Origin: JAFGLZ01 sp964622545
Lineage (GTDB): Bacteria > Planctomycetota > Phycisphaerae > UBA1845 > JAFGLZ01
Direction of reading: 5' to 3'
DNA length: 64,000 bases
Assembly (NCBI GenBank): GCA_964622545.1
Contig: CAZUQM010000028.1
Span: forward strand, 28,571 to 92,570
Within the stretch, counting starts at the first letter, position 1, and each line of letters begins with the position of its first letter. The notes under the pieces are model-generated. The model was not told the origin of the DNA. It saw only the letters and a program-made list of their open reading frames with translations, and made no database searches. Below are positions 60,506 through 64,000 of the stretch, in pieces. The position numbers and the translations under genes were made by a program.

Positions 60506-60521
60506 GCAACTAGGTAGTTGC
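60506..60521. promoter_or_regulatory. Palindrome at the predicted transcription start
   Basis: GCAACTA-GG-TAGTTGC, a perfect 7-bp inverted repeat, begins two bases after the -10 box of the promoter at 60523-60551 and covers the predicted +1. It is a good position for a repressor operator or a 5'-terminal stabilising hairpin. Confidence 0.5.
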
Positions 60522-60522
60522 C

Positions 60523-60551
60523 ATTATAGCGACGGAGGGTGCGGGTGTTAA
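60523..60551 (-). promoter_or_regulatory. Strong sigma-70-type promoter of the dockerin-like surface-protein gene
   Basis: On the minus strand: TTAACA (60546-60551), exactly 17 bases, TATAAT (60523-60528). Only one position differs from the full consensus. The predicted transcript has a leader of about 295 bases before the ATG at 60220. Confidence 0.68.
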
Positions 60552-61198
60552 GGACTACTTCGGTTTCTGTGGGATTCCTTCATCCTTCCGCCCGATGGGC
60601 CCGAGGCTCTGCGCTGCAAGCAGTTGTCTTAACACCGGCTCAAGAGGTTCGGTAAGCAGCCAGCCTCCTTAGGATGACAAAATGGATAATAGGGTCACCC
60701 CGAATCCCCGACTAGGCGACCTTTTGTCTTATGGTGTGCAAAACCCATGGCCAGCGCACCCCGCTCATCCGAAGGGCCTTAAGGCCGACCACTGCTAGCC
60801 CTTGATAAATAGGTAAGCTTTGTGGGCCATCGAGATATCGACCTGTCCTTCTCCGGTGAGGGACTCGTCGTGGCGGACGGGGCAAAGGCCCGATTGCAGC
60901 TCGCTCTCCTAGAGTATGTCTTTCTATAAGCTCTAGAACTATTTGGTCATGGTTAACTGCCAAATTTGGTCAGGACTCTTGTTCCGTCGCGTCGCATCGC
61001 GCACAGAAGAACGGCCAGCGGGGATTCCTGGCCCCGCCATGTCGATCCGACCCTCGACGTCGCCGCGGAGCCTGGATCGCGGCGCCTCGGCGTGCGGCTC
61101 TCCTTCGGGTTGAAGGCCGCCCCGGCCTCCGGTACAACCTGGAAGCGATTCACGAACAACGCGATCATCCCGTCTGGACAACTTCGTGAGGGCAGACC

Positions 61199-62683
61199 AT
61201 GGCTGGACAGACCTACCTGGCGTTCGACCTGGGGGCCGAGAGCGGACGCGGCGTCCTGGGCCGATGCGACGGCAACCGGTTCGATCTCGAGGTCATCCAT
61301 CGCTTCCCGAACGGGCCCGTCCGGGTGGTCGATCGGCTGCACTGGGATGCGCTGGGGCTGTTCAGCGAACTCAGGACGGCCATGATCGATGCCGGGCGAC
61401 AGCGGCAGGAGAAGCTCGCCGGCGTGGCCGTCGACACGTGGGGTGTCGACCTGGCCCTGATCGGCCCGGACAATCTCCTGTTGGGCAACCCGTACCACTA
61501 TCGCGACCCCGGCTTTGAGGGGATGCTGGACCGCACGTTCGCCCGGGTATCGCGCGAGGACATCTTCGAGGTCACGGGCTTGCAGTTCATCCAGTTCAAC
61601 ACGCTCTTCCAACTCGTACGGATGGTGGACGAGCGGAACGCCTGTCTGTCGTCGGCCGAGAAGATGCTGCACATGCCCGACCTGCTGGGCTGGCTCATGA
61701 CGGGTCGGCCGGTGAGTGAATACACCATCGCCAGCACCAGCCAGATGCTGGATGCGCGGACGCGGCAGTGGTCGACAGAGCTGCTGGGCCGGCTGGGCAT
61801 ACCCACACGCATGCTGCCCGAGATCCTCGACCCGGGCACGATCATCGGACCCATGCAGCCGTGGCTCGCGGAGGAAACGGGTTTGGCCGACACGCCCGTG
61901 ATCGCGACGGCCTGTCACGACACGGGCTCGGCGGTCGCGTCGGTGCCGGCCCATGAAGGCAGAAACGACTGGTGCTACATCAGCTCGGGCACGTGGTCGC
62001 TGATGGGAGTCGAGCTGGACGCGCCGCGGATCACGCCGAAGGTCCTCGAGCACAACTTCACCAACGAGGGCGGCGTGGCCGGGACGATCCGCTTCCTGAA
62101 GAACATCGCGGGGCTGTATCTGGTGCAGCAATGCCGTGCGTCGTGGCAGCTCGAGGGCGACGACATGGACTACGGTCAGCTCACCGAGCTGGCCGCCGAC
62201 GCCGAGCCGTTCGGTCCGCTGGTGCACCCGGACGACCCGGTGTTCCTGGCGATCGGTCAGATGCCCCAACGGATCGCCGACTACTGCACCCAGACGAAGC
62301 AGACCCCTCCGGACGGCAAAGGCGCGATGGTGCGGTGCATCCTGGAGAGCCTGGCCCTGCGGTACTGGCAGGTGCTCACGTGGCTGGAGGAGCTGACCGA
62401 CCGCGAGATCAAGACGGTTCACATCGTCGGCGGCGGGACGCAGAACAAGCTGCTGAGCCAGCTCACGGCCGATGCGACCGGGCGGACCGTGGTCGCCGGT
62501 CCCGTCGAGGCGACGGCGTTGGGCAACGTCATGATGCAGGCGATCGCGACGGGCGCGTTGTCGAGCGTTCAGGCCGGCAGGCAGGCGGTGCGTCAGAGTT
62601 TCGAGCTCGAAACCTACGCGCCGAGCGGCGCGAGCGGATGGGAGGACGCCCGCAAGCGCTTCACCGATCTGACGGTCTCGTGA
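61199..62683 (+). CDS. rhaB: Rhamnulokinase (FGGY carbohydrate kinase)
   Basis: 494-residue cytoplasmic kinase that phosphorylates L-rhamnulose. The N-terminus FDLGAESGRGVLG is the rhamnulokinase form of the FGGY nucleotide-binding motif; WGVDLALIGPD, HYRDPGFEGML and ACHDTGSAVASVPA are all characteristic, and the second FGGY domain has WCYISSGTWSLMGVE and VHIVGGGTQNKLLSQL. Complete in length. GAGGG precedes the ATG. It lies 80 bases upstream of the Gfo/Idh/MocA-like gene on the same strand. Its presence fits the secreted GH106-like rhamnosidase at 19094; rhamnose isomerase and aldolase are not in the window. Confidence 0.92.
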   Translation: MAGQTYLAFDLGAESGRGVLGRCDGNRFDLEVIHRFPNGPVRVVDRLHWDALGLFSELRTAMIDAGRQRQEKLAGVAVDTWGVDLALIGPDNLLLGNPYHYRDPGFEGMLDRTFARVSREDIFEVTGLQFIQFNTLFQLVRMVDERNACLSSAEKMLHMPDLLGWLMTGRPVSEYTIASTSQMLDARTRQWSTELLGRLGIPTRMLPEILDPGTIIGPMQPWLAEETGLADTPVIATACHDTGSAVASVPAHEGRNDWCYISSGTWSLMGVELDAPRITPKVLEHNFTNEGGVAGTIRFLKNIAGLYLVQQCRASWQLEGDDMDYGQLTELAADAEPFGPLVHPDDPVFLAIGQMPQRIADYCTQTKQTPPDGKGAMVRCILESLALRYWQVLTWLEELTDREIKTVHIVGGGTQNKLLSQLTADATGRTVVAGPVEATALGNVMMQAIATGALSSVQAGRQAVRQSFELETYAPSGASGWEDARKRFTDLTVS

Positions 62684-62763
62684 CCGACCTGGCTGGCTTG
62701 TCGGTTTGACCGTCCCCGCGGCGCCCGCTATCGTCGTGCCGTCATGCGACAGGATGAGTCACG

Positions 62764-63837
62764 ATGACCGACGATCGCGTCAAGGCAGGCCTGCTGGGTG
62801 CCCACGGTTGCGGCGTGGCGATGCTGGAGGCGATCCGCAACTGCCCCCACATCGAGCTCATCGCCCTGGCCGATCGTGATCGCGACCTGGCCTTCGAGCG
62901 CGCGACCGAACTGGGCGTCGAGGGTTACGACGACTTCCGCTCGCTGATCGTCGAGCAGCCGATGGACATCCTCTTCGTGGCGGTTCCTCCCTTCGCCTGT
63001 CAGGAGCAGCTCAAGCTGGCCGCCGCGCGCGAGATCAACGTCTGGCGCGAGACGCCGCTGGCCCGAAACGTGCACGAGGGCCATGCGTTGTTGAAGGCCT
63101 TCGCCGATTCGCGCGCGCGCCTGGCGATCGCGCGGCGGTGGGCGTACACCTACCAGGCGGCCGGCATGCGGGAGGTGCCTGAGGTCATCGGTCAACCGTA
63201 CGCCGCGCGGGGTCTGGCGATCGAGTCCCGATCCGATCCGTTGGCGTGGCGGGGCGACAGCGAGCGGGCGGGCGGCGGGGCGTTGATCGACTGCGCCTAC
63301 GAGGTGGTCGACGCGGTCGTGCAGTGGATGGGCCTGCCCGACGAGGTGGCCGCGACGATGGCCCGCCGGCTCGGCACGCAACCGTACGACACCGAGGACG
63401 TGGCGTCGGTGGCGCTGCGGTATCAGAACGGCTCGATCGCGTCGATCTTCGCGCATCGCCGGGCCGGACCACCGGCCTGGTCGGTCTCGTTCCACGGCGC
63501 CCGCGGGAGCCTGACGATCGACCCGCCGACGCTCGAGGTCCGCGACGCGGCGGGCAAGACGCTCGCGACGTCGCGCTCGGTGGCCGAGTCGATCTACCAG
63601 CCGCAGATCGACGCCTTCGCCCAGGCCGTGCTGAACGACTCGAAATCGTATCTCAGTCCCGCCGAGCAGCACCTGGCCACGGTGGCGGCCATCGAGACCG
63701 CCTATCTGTCGGCCCGAACGGGCGAGCCGGAATCCACCTCGCATCTGTATCATCTGCACGGGCTGTCGCTGCCCACGAGCGGCTCCGACGACGAGGACGA
63801 GCCGCCGGAGCCGGACGCGGAGGACGACGGGATCTGA
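62764..63837 (+). CDS. Gfo/Idh/MocA-family protein with altered catalytic motif
   Basis: 357 residues. An N-terminal dinucleotide-binding fold is recognisable (GLLGAHGCGVAMLEAI, IELIALADRDRDLA), although its glycine motif is GAHGCG. In normal oxidoreductases of this family the catalytic lysine is in an EKP motif; here residues 96-98 are ETP (WRETPLA), so the lysine is missing. The second domain begins with ARRWAYTYQAAGMREV and includes GGGALIDCAYEVVDAV. The C-terminal 20 residues are strongly acidic (SGSDDEDEPPEPDAEDDGI). Start has AGGA upstream. It is probably a non-catalytic or altered-function relative, perhaps linked to rhamnose or glycan metabolism. Confidence 0.82.
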   Translation: MTDDRVKAGLLGAHGCGVAMLEAIRNCPHIELIALADRDRDLAFERATELGVEGYDDFRSLIVEQPMDILFVAVPPFACQEQLKLAAAREINVWRETPLARNVHEGHALLKAFADSRARLAIARRWAYTYQAAGMREVPEVIGQPYAARGLAIESRSDPLAWRGDSERAGGGALIDCAYEVVDAVVQWMGLPDEVAATMARRLGTQPYDTEDVASVALRYQNGSIASIFAHRRAGPPAWSVSFHGARGSLTIDPPTLEVRDAAGKTLATSRSVAESIYQPQIDAFAQAVLNDSKSYLSPAEQHLATVAAIETAYLSARTGEPESTSHLYHLHGLSLPTSGSDDEDEPPEPDAEDDGI

Positions 63838-63919
63838 TTCGTCGACGCCACGGCCCGGGCTGTAACGCGTGCACACATCACGCACAGAGCCGTGGCACGG
63901 CTAGCGACGCCTCCACAGG

Positions 63920-63947
63920 AGGCCGCACCCTTGTCGTGGTGCGGCCT
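63920..63947 (+). terminator. Strong hairpin near the window end
   Basis: AGGCCGCACC and GGTGCGGCCT form a perfect 10-bp stem with an 8-base loop, 83 bases after the Gfo/Idh/MocA-like stop. Another palindrome, AGCCGTGGCACGGCT (63888-63902), lies just before it. There is no T-tract. Either could end the rhaB transcript. Confidence 0.45.
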
Positions 63948-64000
63948 AGTGCCCGACCCCACTCGTTTCTGTGGGTTCCGATCAGGAGGACGAGACGCCA

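Larger units (their letters stand above)
60221..61198. other. Long divergent intergenic region, relatively AT-rich
   Basis: 978 bases between divergent genes, containing the promoter at 60523-60551 and a palindrome at 60506-60521. The middle (60540-60960) is clearly less GC-rich than the rest of the window and contains no supportable gene. ATTTGGTCA occurs twice, at 60941-60949 and 60964-60972, about 230 bases upstream of rhaB, perhaps an operator. The leader of about 300 bases of the dockerin-like gene contains an ATG-initiated frame of about 45 codons with no good ribosome-binding site. No tRNA or riboswitch could be recognised. Confidence 0.5.

Overview
The window is GC-rich, densely coded and bacterial, and most likely comes from an anaerobic member of the Planctomycetota (Phycisphaerae-like). 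Supporting traits are a Planctomycete-style pseudopilin, PEP-CTERM and other C-terminal anchor signals, surface proteins with DPNDPN-type linkers and dockerin-like calcium loops, many secreted polysaccharide-processing enzymes, two sigma-54 activators and a very large von Willebrand factor A (VWA)/repeat protein beside a MoxR ATPase. This is inference; there is no rRNA or other taxonomic marker. I saw no tRNA, rRNA, CRISPR array, transposase or phage gene.

Layout. 1-3859 (+): end of an NhaA antiporter, pyruvate kinase and a GH130-type glycoside phosphorylase. 4065-9881 (-): a redox module of a NifX-like protein, a PAS/AAA+ sigma-54 activator, a DUF1638-like protein, an 83-residue protein and a NuoE/NuoF-like (HndA/HndC-like) flavin/Fe-S pair with no hydrogenase catalytic subunit beside it; three sigma-54-type promoters can be read in it. 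10327-13359 (-): two tiny lipoproteins, a SpoIIE-type phosphatase and a YeeE/YedE sulfur transporter, divergent from a second sigma-54 activator (13571-14938, +). The divergent spacer carries a helically phased array of TGTNCA hexamers. 15006-25985: secreted carbohydrate-active proteins (CBM-like, heparinase II/III-like, GH106-like rhamnosidase with a LamG insert, BNR sialidase-like, Tat-exported fucose-isomerase-like). 26060-30533 (-): an amidohydrolase, a leaderless gamma-glutamyltransferase and an ATP-grasp/M20 fusion.

31110-47123 (+) is an almost gapless MoxR/Bat-type operon: retropepsin/TPR protein, membrane protein, MoxR, DUF58, BatA-like protein and a 2801-residue protein that appears to fuse a VWA membrane protein to a secreted TPR-like protein. 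47428-49530 (+) encodes a Cys-tailed exported protein and a NapH-like polyferredoxin with an HMA-like tail. 50216-60220 (-) is a surface-protein locus: four proteins end in an InlB-like repeat, then Cys-Gly-Ser, a hydrophobic stretch and arginines; one has a classical PEP-CTERM; one is a pseudopilin. 61199-63837 (+) encodes rhamnulokinase and a Gfo/Idh/MocA-family protein.

The best candidates for undescribed biology are the sigma-54-wired redox module, the CGS C-terminal sorting signal, the phased hexamer array, the giant VWA/TPR fusion and the ATP-grasp/M20 peptidase operon.
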